Source: Candidatus Muiribacterium halophilum (GTDB lineage Bacteria > Muiribacteriota > Muiribacteriia > Muiribacteriales > Muiribacteriaceae). Taken from it: 64,000 nt of DNA. The stretch covers positions 4,888 to 68,887 of the forward strand of contig JALOAD010000014.1 in the NCBI GenBank assembly GCA_023228995.1, written 5' to 3'. Shown piece by piece: positions 26,801 through 34,874 of the stretch (its first letter is position 1; each line of letters opens with the position of its first letter). Made by a program: the position numbers and the translations under genes. Under the pieces are notes generated by a model. It saw only the letters and a list, made by a program, of their open reading frames with translations, had not been told where the DNA came from and did no database searches.

Positions 26801-27597
26801 AATACTTAAAAAATTTTAATGAAAATATAAATAGTTCTGAAATTGATTCTATTTGTGAAAAATATAATATAAAAAACTACATAATTAATGAAGATGGTTC
26901 CATTGATGTAGATGGTGATGTTTATTTATATAAACAAAAATTAAAAGTATTACCTTTGAAATTTAGAAAGGTTAGTGGGAATTTCCATAGTGAGTTTAAT
27001 GAATTAACAACCTTAGAGGGTGCTCCTAAAAGAGTTTATGGTGATTTTTATTGTGGTAGTAATCAATTAACATCCTTAGAGGGTGTTCCTCAAAGTATAG
27101 ATGGTTATTTTTCTTGTAGTTATAATCAATTAACCTCCTTAGAAGGTGCTCCTCAAAGAGTAGGTGGTAATTTTTATTGTAGTGATAATAAATTAACCTC
27201 CTTAGAGGGTGCACCCCAAAGAGTAGGTGGGAATTTTAATTGTAGTGGTAATCAATTAACTTCTTTAGTAGGTGGTCCTAAAAGAGTAAGTGGTATATTT
27301 TTGTGTTATTCTAATAATCTTAAAAATATAGATTATTTACCAAAATATTATAAAGAATTATATATATCTAATAATCCAATTTCTAAAATAATAGATTTAT
27401 TTACTAAACCTGACGAATATGGTCGGATATCTAATACAACAGATAAAGATTTAATTATGGATTTTATAGATGCAGAAATTATCCAACAAGATAAATTATT
27501 AGTAAATAGATTAGTAGAATTCTTAGATGATGTAGGAAAACCAAAATCCAAAGAAGAACTCATAGAGTTATTAAAAAATGATTATACAATACGATGA
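26797..27597 (+). CDS. LRR array protein 12, 6 units
   Basis: The protein has 266 residues. The first unit reads FHSEFNELTTLEGAPKRVYG, with Ser replacing Cys. The KRVYGDF variant links it to genes 2 and 18. The C-cap is the DAEIIQQD type with DDVGKPKSKEEL and ends NDYTIR. Confidence 0.85.
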   Translation: MKYLKNFNENINSSEIDSICEKYNIKNYIINEDGSIDVDGDVYLYKQKLKVLPLKFRKVSGNFHSEFNELTTLEGAPKRVYGDFYCGSNQLTSLEGVPQSIDGYFSCSYNQLTSLEGAPQRVGGNFYCSDNKLTSLEGAPQRVGGNFNCSGNQLTSLVGGPKRVSGIFLCYSNNLKNIDYLPKYYKELYISNNPISKIIDLFTKPDEYGRISNTTDKDLIMDFIDAEIIQQDKLLVNRLVEFLDDVGKPKSKEELIELLKNDYTIR

Positions 27598-28835
27598 AAT
27601 ATATAAAAACATTTAATGAAAATATAAATAGATCTGAAATTGATTCTATTTGTAAAAAATATAATATAAAAAACTACATAATTAATGATGATGGTACAAT
27701 TGATGTAGATGGTGATGTTGATTTAAGTCGTGAAAAATTAAAAGTATTACCTTTGAAATTTAGAAAGGTTAGTGGTGATTTCCATTGTGGTTATAATAAT
27801 TTAACATCATTAAAGGGTAGTCCTCAAAGTATAGGTGGGAAATTTAATTGTAGATATAATCAATTAACAAGCTTAGAAGGGGGACCTCAAACTGTAGGTG
27901 GGGATTTTTATTGTTATAAATGTCAATTAATCACCTTAGAGGGTGCTCCACATACTATAGGTGGTGATTTTGAATGTAGTGGTAATCAGTTAACAACCTT
28001 AGAGGGTGCTCCACATACGATAGGTGGTTATTTTGAATGTAGTAGTAATCAATTAACATCATTAGAGGGTAGTTCTCAATGTATAGGTGGTTATTTTTTG
28101 TGTAATGATAATCAATTAACATCTTTGGTGGGTAGTCCTCAAAGTGTAGGTGGTTATTTTTCTTGTAGTTATAATCAATTAACTTCCTTAGAAGGTGCTC
28201 CTCAAAGTGTAGGTGGTGACTTTTATTGTGATTCTAATCAATTAACTTCTTTGGTGGGTGGTCCTCAAAGTATAGGTGGTTATTTTGATTGTAGAGATAA
28301 TAAATTAACTTCTTTGATGGGTTGTCCTCAAAGTATAGGTGGTAATTTTTATTGTGCTATTAATCAATTAACTTCTTTGGTTGGTTGTCCTCAAAGTATA
28401 GGTGGGAATTTTGATTGTAGAGGTAATCAATTAACCTCCTTAGAGGGTGGTCCACATACTATAGGTGGGGATTTTAATTGTAGAGATAATAAATTAACCT
28501 CCTTAGAGGGTGCTCCTAAAAAAGTAGGTAGTATATTTTGGTGTTATTCTAATAATCTTAAAAATATAGATTATTTACCAAAATATTATAAAGAATTATT
28601 TATAGGAGATAATCCAATTTCTAAAATAATAAAGTTATTTACAACATCTAATGAATATAGAAGGATATCTAATAGAGAAGATAAAGATTTAATTATGGAT
28701 TTTATAGATAGAGAAATTATACAACAAGATATACTATTAGTTAATAGGTTAGTAGAATTCTTATATGATATAGATAAACCAAAAACCAGAGAAGAACTCA
28801 TAGAATTATTAAAAAATGATTATACAATAAGATGA
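27594..28835 (+). CDS. LRR array protein 13, longest member, 13 units
   Basis: The protein has 413 residues (182 + 11 x 21). It carries the rare CYKCQLITLEGAPHTIGG module early, a one-off unit with SLEGSSQCIGGYF that adds a second Cys, and several near-identical SLVGCPQSIGGNF units. Its solenoid would be about six times longer than that of gene 15, while both caps are of normal size. Confidence 0.9.
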   Translation: MKYIKTFNENINRSEIDSICKKYNIKNYIINDDGTIDVDGDVDLSREKLKVLPLKFRKVSGDFHCGYNNLTSLKGSPQSIGGKFNCRYNQLTSLEGGPQTVGGDFYCYKCQLITLEGAPHTIGGDFECSGNQLTTLEGAPHTIGGYFECSSNQLTSLEGSSQCIGGYFLCNDNQLTSLVGSPQSVGGYFSCSYNQLTSLEGAPQSVGGDFYCDSNQLTSLVGGPQSIGGYFDCRDNKLTSLMGCPQSIGGNFYCAINQLTSLVGCPQSIGGNFDCRGNQLTSLEGGPHTIGGDFNCRDNKLTSLEGAPKKVGSIFWCYSNNLKNIDYLPKYYKELFIGDNPISKIIKLFTTSNEYRRISNREDKDLIMDFIDREIIQQDILLVNRLVEFLYDIDKPKTREELIELLKNDYTIR

Positions 28836-29758
28836 AATACTTAAAAAAATTTAATGAAAATATAAATAGTTCTAAAATTGAAGCTATTTGTAAAAAATAT
28901 AATATAACTAATTATACTATAAATGATGATGGTTCTATTGATGTAGATGGTGATGTTGATTTATATAGTAAAAAATTAAAAGCATTACCTTTGAAATTTA
29001 GAAAGGTTAATGGGAATTTTAGATGTAGTTATAATCAATTAACATCTTTGATGGGTTGTCCTCAAAGTATAGGTGGAAATTTTAAATGTAATGATAATCA
29101 ATTAACAACCTTAGAAGGTGCTCCACAAAGAGTAGGTGGTGAATTTGATTGTAGTGATAATCAATTAACTTCTTTGGTGGGTAGTCCTAAAAGTGTAGGT
29201 GGTGGCTTTTATTGTTATGACAACCAATTAACTTCTTTGGTGGGTAGTCCTCAAAGTGTAGGTGGTCATTTTTCTTGTAGTAGTAATCAGTTAATATCCT
29301 TAGAGGGTGTTCCTCAAAGTGTAGGTGGTGATTTTTCTTGTTATGATAATAAATTAACATCTTTGGTGGGTAGTCCTCAAAGTGTAGGTGGTGATTTTGA
29401 ATGTAGTGACAATCAGTTAACAAGCTTAGAGGGTGTTCCCAAAAGAGTAAGTGGTTTATTTTTGTGTTATTCTAATAATCTTAAAAATATAGATTATTTA
29501 CCAAAATATTATAAAGAATTAGATATATCTAATAATCCAATTTCTAAAATAATATATTTATTTACTAAACCTGATGAATATGGTCTGATATCTAATAGAG
29601 AAGATAATGAATTAATTATGGATTTTATAGATAGAGAAATGATACAACAAGATATACTATTAGTTAATAGGTTAGTAGAATTCTTATATGATATAGATAA
29701 ACCAAAAACCAGAGAAGAACTCATAGAATTATTAAAAAATGATTATACAATAAGATGA
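28832..29758 (+). CDS. LRR array protein 14, 8 units
   Basis: The protein has 308 residues. The N-cap is NITNYTINDDGSIDVDGDV with YSKKLKALPLKF; the Ala for Val change is shared with gene 15. Units 2-4 (KCNDNQLTTLEGAPQRVGGE and SPKSVGGGFY) match units of gene 8, suggesting block exchange between distant copies. Confidence 0.85.
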   Translation: MKYLKKFNENINSSKIEAICKKYNITNYTINDDGSIDVDGDVDLYSKKLKALPLKFRKVNGNFRCSYNQLTSLMGCPQSIGGNFKCNDNQLTTLEGAPQRVGGEFDCSDNQLTSLVGSPKSVGGGFYCYDNQLTSLVGSPQSVGGHFSCSSNQLISLEGVPQSVGGDFSCYDNKLTSLVGSPQSVGGDFECSDNQLTSLEGVPKRVSGLFLCYSNNLKNIDYLPKYYKELDISNNPISKIIYLFTKPDEYGLISNREDNELIMDFIDREMIQQDILLVNRLVEFLYDIDKPKTREELIELLKNDYTIR

Positions 29759-30303
29759 AATACTTAAAAATGTTTAATGAATCTATAAATAGATCAGATA
29801 TTGAAGCTATTTGTGAAAAATATAATATAACTAATTATACTATAAATGATGATGGTTCTATTGATGTAGATGGTGATGTTGATTTATATAATAAAAAATT
29901 AAAAGCATTACCTTTGAAATTTAGAAAGGTCAGTGGGTATTTTAAATGTAGTTATAATCAGTTAACAACCTTAGAAGGTGTTCCTCAAAGAGTGGGAAAA
30001 TATTTTTCTTGTAGAAATAATAAACTTAAAAATATAGATTATTTACCAAAATATTATAAAGAATTATTTATACTGAATAATCCAATTTCTAAAATAATAA
30101 AGTTATTTATAACATATAATGGATATGTAGGGATATCTAATAGGGAAAATAAAGATTTAATTATGGATTTTATAGATAGAGAAATTATACAACAAGATAA
30201 ATTATTAGTGAATAGATTAGTAGAATTTTTAGATGATATAGGAAAACCAAAATCCAGAGAAGAACTCATAGAGTTATTAAAAAATGATTATGAAATACGA
30301 TGA
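29755..30303 (+). CDS. LRR array protein 15, minimal member, 2 units
   Basis: The protein has 182 residues and defines the base length of the family: N-cap, one ordinary unit (FKCSYNQLTTLEGVPQRVGK), the capping unit FSCRNNKLKNIDYLPKYYKE, and the C-cap. With no free solenoid it is either a deletion product or evidence that the caps themselves carry the main function. Confidence 0.85.
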   Translation: MKYLKMFNESINRSDIEAICEKYNITNYTINDDGSIDVDGDVDLYNKKLKALPLKFRKVSGYFKCSYNQLTTLEGVPQRVGKYFSCRNNKLKNIDYLPKYYKELFILNNPISKIIKLFITYNGYVGISNRENKDLIMDFIDREIIQQDKLLVNRLVEFLDDIGKPKSREELIELLKNDYEIR

Positions 30304-31037
30304 AATACTTAAAAATGTTTAATGAAAATATAAATAATTCTGAAATCGAAGCTATTTGTGAAAAATATAATATAAAAAACTACATAATTAATGAAGATGG
30401 CTCCATTGATGTAGATGGTGATGTTTATTTATATAAACAAAAATTAAAAGTATTACCTTTGAAATTTAGAAAGGTTAGTGGGAATTTCCATTGTGAGTTT
30501 AATGAATTAACAACCTTAGAGGGTGCTCCTAAAAGTATAGGTGGTAATTTTTATTGTGATTCTAATCAATTAACTTCTTTGGTGGGTTGTCCTCAAAGTA
30601 TAGGTGGGGATTTTTCTTGTAGTTATAATCAATTAACCTCCTTAGAAGGTACTCCTCAAAGAGTAGGTGGTAATTTTTATTGTATTGATAATAAATTAAC
30701 CTCCTTAGAAGGTGCTCCACAAAGAGTAGGTGGTATATTTTGGTGTTATTCTAATAATCTTAAAAATATAGATTATTTACCAAAATATTATAAAGAATTA
30801 TTTATGCTGAATAATCCAATTTCTAAAATAATAGATTTATTTACAACATCTAATGAATATGGAAGGATATCTAATAGAGAAGATAAAGATTTAATTGTGG
30901 ATTTTATAGATAGAGAAATTATACAACAAGATATATTATTAGTAAATAGATTAATAGAATTCTCACATGATATAGGAAAACCAAAATCTAAAGAAGAACT
31001 AATAGAGTTATTAAAAAATGATTATGAAATACGATGA
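30300..31037 (+). CDS. LRR array protein 16, 5 units
   Basis: The protein has 245 residues. The N-cap and first unit follow the KQK/FHCEFNELTTLEG type. The C-cap is unusual: DLIVDFIDREI and LIEFSHDIGKPKSKEEL. Its TGA still overlaps an ATG, but that ATG opens only a 10-codon frame because a short ATGAAATACA duplication pushes the real start of gene 17 to 31044. Confidence 0.85.
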   Translation: MKYLKMFNENINNSEIEAICEKYNIKNYIINEDGSIDVDGDVYLYKQKLKVLPLKFRKVSGNFHCEFNELTTLEGAPKSIGGNFYCDSNQLTSLVGCPQSIGGDFSCSYNQLTSLEGTPQRVGGNFYCIDNKLTSLEGAPQRVGGIFWCYSNNLKNIDYLPKYYKELFMLNNPISKIIDLFTTSNEYGRISNREDKDLIVDFIDREIIQQDILLVNRLIEFSHDIGKPKSKEELIELLKNDYEIR

Positions 31038-31043
31038 AATACA

Positions 31044-31718
31044 ATGAAATATCTAAAACCATTTAATGAATCTACAAACATATCAGAAATAGAAGCTATT
31101 TGTGAAATATATAATATAACTAATTATACTATAAATGATGATGATTCTATTGATGTAAATGGTGATGTTGACTTAAGTCGAAAAAAATTAAAAGAGTTAC
31201 CTTTGAAATTTAGAAAGGTTAGTGGTGATTTTTATTGTAGTTATAATCAATTAAGTTCTTTGGTGGGTTGTCCTCAAAGTATAGGTGGGGATTTTTATTG
31301 TGGTATTAATAAATTAACATCTTTGGTGGGTAGTCCTCAAAGAGTAGGTGGTGATTTTGAATGTAATAATAATAACTTAACAAGCTTAGAGGGTGTTCCC
31401 AAAAGAGTAAGTGGTTTATTTTTGTGTTATTCTAATAAACTTAAAAATATAGATTATTTACCAAAATATTATAAAGAATTAGATATATCTAATAATCCAA
31501 TTTCTAAAATAATAAATTTATTTACTAAACCTGATGAATATGGTCTGATATCTAATAGAGAAGATAATGAATTAATTATGGATTTTATAGATAGAGAAAT
31601 GATACAACAAGATATACTATTAGTTAATAGGTTAGTAGAATTCTTATATGATATAGATAAACCAAAAACCAGAGAAGAACTCATAGAATTATTAAAAAAT
31701 GATTATACAATAAGATGA
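31044..31718 (+). CDS. LRR array protein 17, 4 units
   Basis: The protein has 224 residues, starting MKYLKPFNES. It is the only array gene not started by ATGA overlap; it begins 6 bases after the gene 16 stop. The N-cap has CEIYNITNY and VDLSRKKLKELPLKF. Its last two units (RVGGDFECNNNNL, then VPKRVSGLFLC) are identical to those of gene 18. Confidence 0.85.
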   Translation: MKYLKPFNESTNISEIEAICEIYNITNYTINDDDSIDVNGDVDLSRKKLKELPLKFRKVSGDFYCSYNQLSSLVGCPQSIGGDFYCGINKLTSLVGSPQRVGGDFECNNNNLTSLEGVPKRVSGLFLCYSNKLKNIDYLPKYYKELDISNNPISKIINLFTKPDEYGLISNREDNELIMDFIDREMIQQDILLVNRLVEFLYDIDKPKTREELIELLKNDYTIR

Positions 31719-32767
31719 AATACTTAAAAATGTTTAATGAATCTACGAACATATCAGAAATTGAAGCTATTTGTGAAATATATAATATAACTAATTATAC
31801 TATAAATGATGATGATTCTATTGATGTAAATGGTGATGTTGACTTAAGACGAAAAAAATTAAAAGAGTTACCTTTGAAATTTAGAAAGGTTAGTGGGAAT
31901 TTCCATTGTGAGTTTAATAAATTAACAACCTTAGAGGGTGCTCCTAAAAGAGTTTATGGTGATTTTAATTGTAGTGATAATCAATTAACATCCTTAGAGG
32001 GTGCTCCTCAAAGTATAGGTGGTTATTTTTCTTGTAGTTATAATCAATTAACATCCTTAGAAGGTGCTCCACAAAGTGTAGGTGGTTTTTTTGAATGTAT
32101 TTCTAATCATTTAACATCTTTAGAGGGTGGTCCTCAAAATATAAGTGGGGATTTTGATTGTAATGATAATCAATTAACAACCTTAGAGGGTGCTCCTCAA
32201 AGAGTAGCTGGTAATTTTTATTGTATTTCTAATCATTTAACATCTTTAGAGGGTGGTCCTCAAAGTGTAGGTGGTGGTTTTTATTGTAATGATAATCAAT
32301 TAACTTCTTTGGTGGGTTGTCCTCAAAGTGTAGGTGAGGGTTTTTATTGTAGTATTAATAAATTAACTTCTTTGGTGGGTAGTCCTCAAAGAGTAGGTGG
32401 TGATTTTGAATGTAATAATAATAACTTAACAAGCTTAGAGGGTGTTCCCAAAAGAGTAAGTGGTTTATTTTTGTGTTATTCTAATAATCTTAAAAATATA
32501 GATTATTTACCAAAATATTATAAAGAATTAAATATAAGTCATAATCCAATTACTAAAATAATAGATTTATTTACTAAACCTGATGAATATGATCAGATAT
32601 CTAATATAACAGATAAAGAATTAATTATGGATTTTATAGATGTAGAAATTATCCAACAAGATAAATTATTAGTTAATAGGTTAGTAGAATTCTTAGATGA
32701 TATAGGTAAACCAAAATCCAGAGAAGAACTCATAGAGTTATTAAAAAAAGATTATGAAATACGATGA
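31715..32767 (+). CDS. LRR array protein 18, 10 units
   Basis: The protein has 350 residues. The N-cap is nearly the same as gene 17 (RRKKLKELPLKF), while the first units match genes 11 and 12 and the last match gene 17, a clear mosaic. The C-cap has the DFIDVEIIQQD variant and ends KKDYEIR. Confidence 0.85.
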   Translation: MKYLKMFNESTNISEIEAICEIYNITNYTINDDDSIDVNGDVDLRRKKLKELPLKFRKVSGNFHCEFNKLTTLEGAPKRVYGDFNCSDNQLTSLEGAPQSIGGYFSCSYNQLTSLEGAPQSVGGFFECISNHLTSLEGGPQNISGDFDCNDNQLTTLEGAPQRVAGNFYCISNHLTSLEGGPQSVGGGFYCNDNQLTSLVGCPQSVGEGFYCSINKLTSLVGSPQRVGGDFECNNNNLTSLEGVPKRVSGLFLCYSNNLKNIDYLPKYYKELNISHNPITKIIDLFTKPDEYDQISNITDKELIMDFIDVEIIQQDKLLVNRLVEFLDDIGKPKSREELIELLKKDYEIR

Positions 32768-33564
32768 AATATATAAGGACATTTAATGAAAATATAAATA
32801 ATTCTGAAATCGAAGCTATTTGTAAAAAATATAATATAACTAATTATACTATAAATGAAGATGTCTCCATTGATGTAGATGGTGATGTTTATTTATATAA
32901 TAAAAAATTAAAAGTATTACCTTTGAAATTTAGAAAGGTTAGTGGGAATTTTGATTGTAATGATAATCAATTAACAACCTTAGAAGGTGCTCCACAAAGT
33001 GTAGGTGGGGATTTTTATTGTACTTCTAATCAATTAACTTCTTTGGTGGGTTGTCCTCAATATATAGGTGGGGATTTTAATTGTAGTTTTAATAAATTAA
33101 CTTCTTTGGTGGGTTCTCCTCAAAATATAGGTGGTAATTTTTCTTGTAGTTTTAATGAACTAACTTCATTAAAAGGTAGTCCTCAAAGTATAGGTGGGAG
33201 TTTTAATTGTAGTTGTAATCAGTTAACAAGTTTAGAAGGTGCTCCTAAAAGAGTAAGTGGTTTATTTTTGTGTAATTCTAATAATCTTAAAAATATAGAT
33301 TATTTATCAAAATATTATAAAGAATTAGATATATCTAATAATCCAATTACTAAAATAATAAATTTATTTACAACATCTAATGAATATGGATGGATATCTA
33401 ATAGAGAAGATAAAGAATTAATTATGGATTTTATATATGCAGAAATTATCCAACAAGATAAATTATTAGTTAATAGGTTAGTAGAATTCTCACATGATAT
33501 AGGAAAACCAAAATATAAAGAAGAACTAATAGAGTTATTAAAAAATGATTATGAAATACGATGA
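32764..33564 (+). CDS. LRR array protein 19, 6 units
   Basis: The protein has 266 residues. The cap unit reads YLSKYYKEL where nearly all others have YLPKYYKEL, and the C-cap has DFIYAEIIQQD and EFSHDIGKPKYKEEL. The N-cap has EDVSIDV with Val for Gly. These point changes make it one of the more drifted C-caps. Confidence 0.85.
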   Translation: MKYIRTFNENINNSEIEAICKKYNITNYTINEDVSIDVDGDVYLYNKKLKVLPLKFRKVSGNFDCNDNQLTTLEGAPQSVGGDFYCTSNQLTSLVGCPQYIGGDFNCSFNKLTSLVGSPQNIGGNFSCSFNELTSLKGSPQSIGGSFNCSCNQLTSLEGAPKRVSGLFLCNSNNLKNIDYLSKYYKELDISNNPITKIINLFTTSNEYGWISNREDKELIMDFIYAEIIQQDKLLVNRLVEFSHDIGKPKYKEELIELLKNDYEIR

Positions 33565-34361
33565 AATATATAAAAATGTTTAATGAATCTACAAACACTT
33601 CAGAAATTGAAGCTATTTGTGAAAAATATAATATAAAAAACTACATAATCAATGAAGATGATTCTATTGATGTAGATGGAAATGTTGATTTGTTTAATAA
33701 AGGATTAAAAGTATTACCTTTGAAATTTAGAAAGGTCAGTGGGAATTTTAAATGTAGTTTTAATAAACTAACATCATTAAAAGGTAGTCCTCAGAGTGTA
33801 GGTGGGTGGTTCGATTGTAATGATAATCAATTAACATCCTTAGAGGGTGCTCCTCAAAGTATAGGTGGGAGTTTTTATTGTTATAAATGTCAATTAATCA
33901 CCTTAGAGGGTGCTCCACATACTATAGGTGGTAATTTTTATTGTAGTAGTAATCAATTAACAACCTTAGAAGGTGCTCCTCAAAATATAGGTGGGGATTT
34001 TTCTTGTAGTGTCAATCAGTTAACAACCTTAGATGGTGCTCCTAAAAGAGTAGATGGTTTATTTTGGTGTGATTCTAATAATCTTAAAAATATAGATTAT
34101 TTACCAAAATATTATAAAGAATTATATATATCTAATAATCCAATTACTAAAATAATAAATTTATTTACAACATCTAATGAATATGGATGGATATCTAATA
34201 GAGAAGATAAAGATTTAATTATGGATTTTATAGATAGAGAAATTATCCAACAAGATAAATTATTAGTAAATAGATTAGTAGAATTCTTAGATGATATAGG
34301 AAAACTAAAAACCAGAGAAGAACTCATAGAGTTATTAAAAAATAATTATGAAATACGATAA
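33561..34361 (+). CDS. LRR array protein 20, last member, 6 units
   Basis: The protein has 266 residues. It carries the third copy of the CYKCQLITLEGAPHTIGG module. The C-cap ends KLKTREELIELLKNNYEIR with Leu for Pro. Unlike the others it ends in CGATAA, which removes the ATGA start, so the translational chain stops here; two promoter boxes and a truncated gene follow. Confidence 0.85.
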   Translation: MKYIKMFNESTNTSEIEAICEKYNIKNYIINEDDSIDVDGNVDLFNKGLKVLPLKFRKVSGNFKCSFNKLTSLKGSPQSVGGWFDCNDNQLTSLEGAPQSIGGSFYCYKCQLITLEGAPHTIGGNFYCSSNQLTTLEGAPQNIGGDFSCSVNQLTTLDGAPKRVDGLFWCDSNNLKNIDYLPKYYKELYISNNPITKIINLFTTSNEYGWISNREDKDLIMDFIDREIIQQDKLLVNRLVEFLDDIGKLKTREELIELLKNNYEIR

Positions 34362-34377
34362 ATATTTAATTTTGTAA

Positions 34378-34411
34378 TTTTAATATATATTAAAAATATA
34401 TATTAAAAATA
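34378..34411 (+). promoter_or_regulatory. Two tandem promoter boxes after the LRR array
   Basis: TTTTAATATATATTAAAAA is followed directly by a second AATATATATTAAAAATA. They lie between the array end and the small gene at 34423 and may mark a new transcription unit. Confidence 0.4.
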
Positions 34412-34422
34412 TATACAATATG

Positions 34423-34575
34423 ATGAAATGCTTAAAAAATTTTAATGAAAACATCTCAGATGAAACAAAAATAGTTTTCACATATGAAAATAATCTAAAT
34501 ATTGAATTTAATATTTACAAAAGTAGAAATGATAGAATTACAAAAATTGAAAATGAAATTTATAATCTCATCTAA
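34423..34575 (+). CDS. Short chimeric protein with LRR-family N-terminus
   Basis: The protein has 50 residues. MKCLKNFNEN is the array-type N-terminal signature, but the rest (TYENNLNIEFNIYKSRNDRI) matches no other part of the LRR family. It overlaps the antisense homing-endonuclease relic. It may be a copy cut short when that element inserted. Expression is uncertain. Confidence 0.45.
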   Translation: MKCLKNFNENISDETKIVFTYENNLNIEFNIYKSRNDRITKIENEIYNLI

Positions 34576-34749
34576 CTCATCATACTTAATTCTAAACATT
34601 TTAACATCATTTTGAATACAATACTCATTCTTAACTTTATCTTGGTCATGTGTCTTTCTTAATGCCTCTTCTCCACTATAAAAATCAGATACCTCAAAAT
34701 GTTGAATGTCATCAAATTCTACAAATAAATTATAATTATGATTAATTAT
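34495..34749 (-). pseudogene. C-terminal relic of a Vsr-like (EDxHD-type) homing endonuclease
   Basis: The minus strand reads HNYNLFVEFDDIQHFEV, then FYSGEEALRKTHDQDKVKNE, YCIQNDVKMFRIKYDELDE. The order E-F-D-x-x-Q-H-F followed by D-x-x-K-N-E-Y-C and I-R-I-x-Y is typical of phage homing endonucleases with a Vsr fold. There is no N-terminal part (a stop lies just upstream). It is complementary to the N-terminal fragment at 2249-2371, 32 kb away. Confidence 0.7.
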
Positions 34750-34874
34750 TTAATTTATTGAATTTTGTATTTTATTAATTTATTTTTATATAATGTATAT
34801 AATAAAATATTATTACTATAAATGAAAAACTTTTAATATTAATATAATATAAAAAGAAAATTAAGTTAAATAAA

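Larger units (their letters stand above)
17457..34361 (+). repeat. Tandem array of 20 paralogous LRR genes built from 63-bp modules
   Basis: Twenty consecutive same-strand genes share an about 60-residue N-cap, a variable number of 21-residue LRR units (consensus L-T-S-L-x-G-x-P-Q-x-x-G-G-x-F-x-C-x-x-N-x) and an about 80-residue C-cap ending KNDYEIR or similar. Genes 2-20 have lengths 182+21n residues (n from 0 to 11), apart from two with one extra residue in the C-cap. I count about 127 units in these 19 genes and 8 irregular ones in the first. Neighbours overlap by ATGA except one junction. Confidence 0.95.

Noticed and set aside
17457-34361. CRISPR array or diversity-generating retroelement
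   Set aside because: The 63-bp repeats are coding LRR units without unique spacers, and no reverse transcriptase or template/variable repeat pair is seen in the window.
17457-34361. LRR proteins as secreted disulfide-bonded adhesins
   Set aside because: The one Cys per unit sits at the usual buried LRR position next to Asn, there is no signal peptide, and some units replace Cys with Ser, Phe or Gly.
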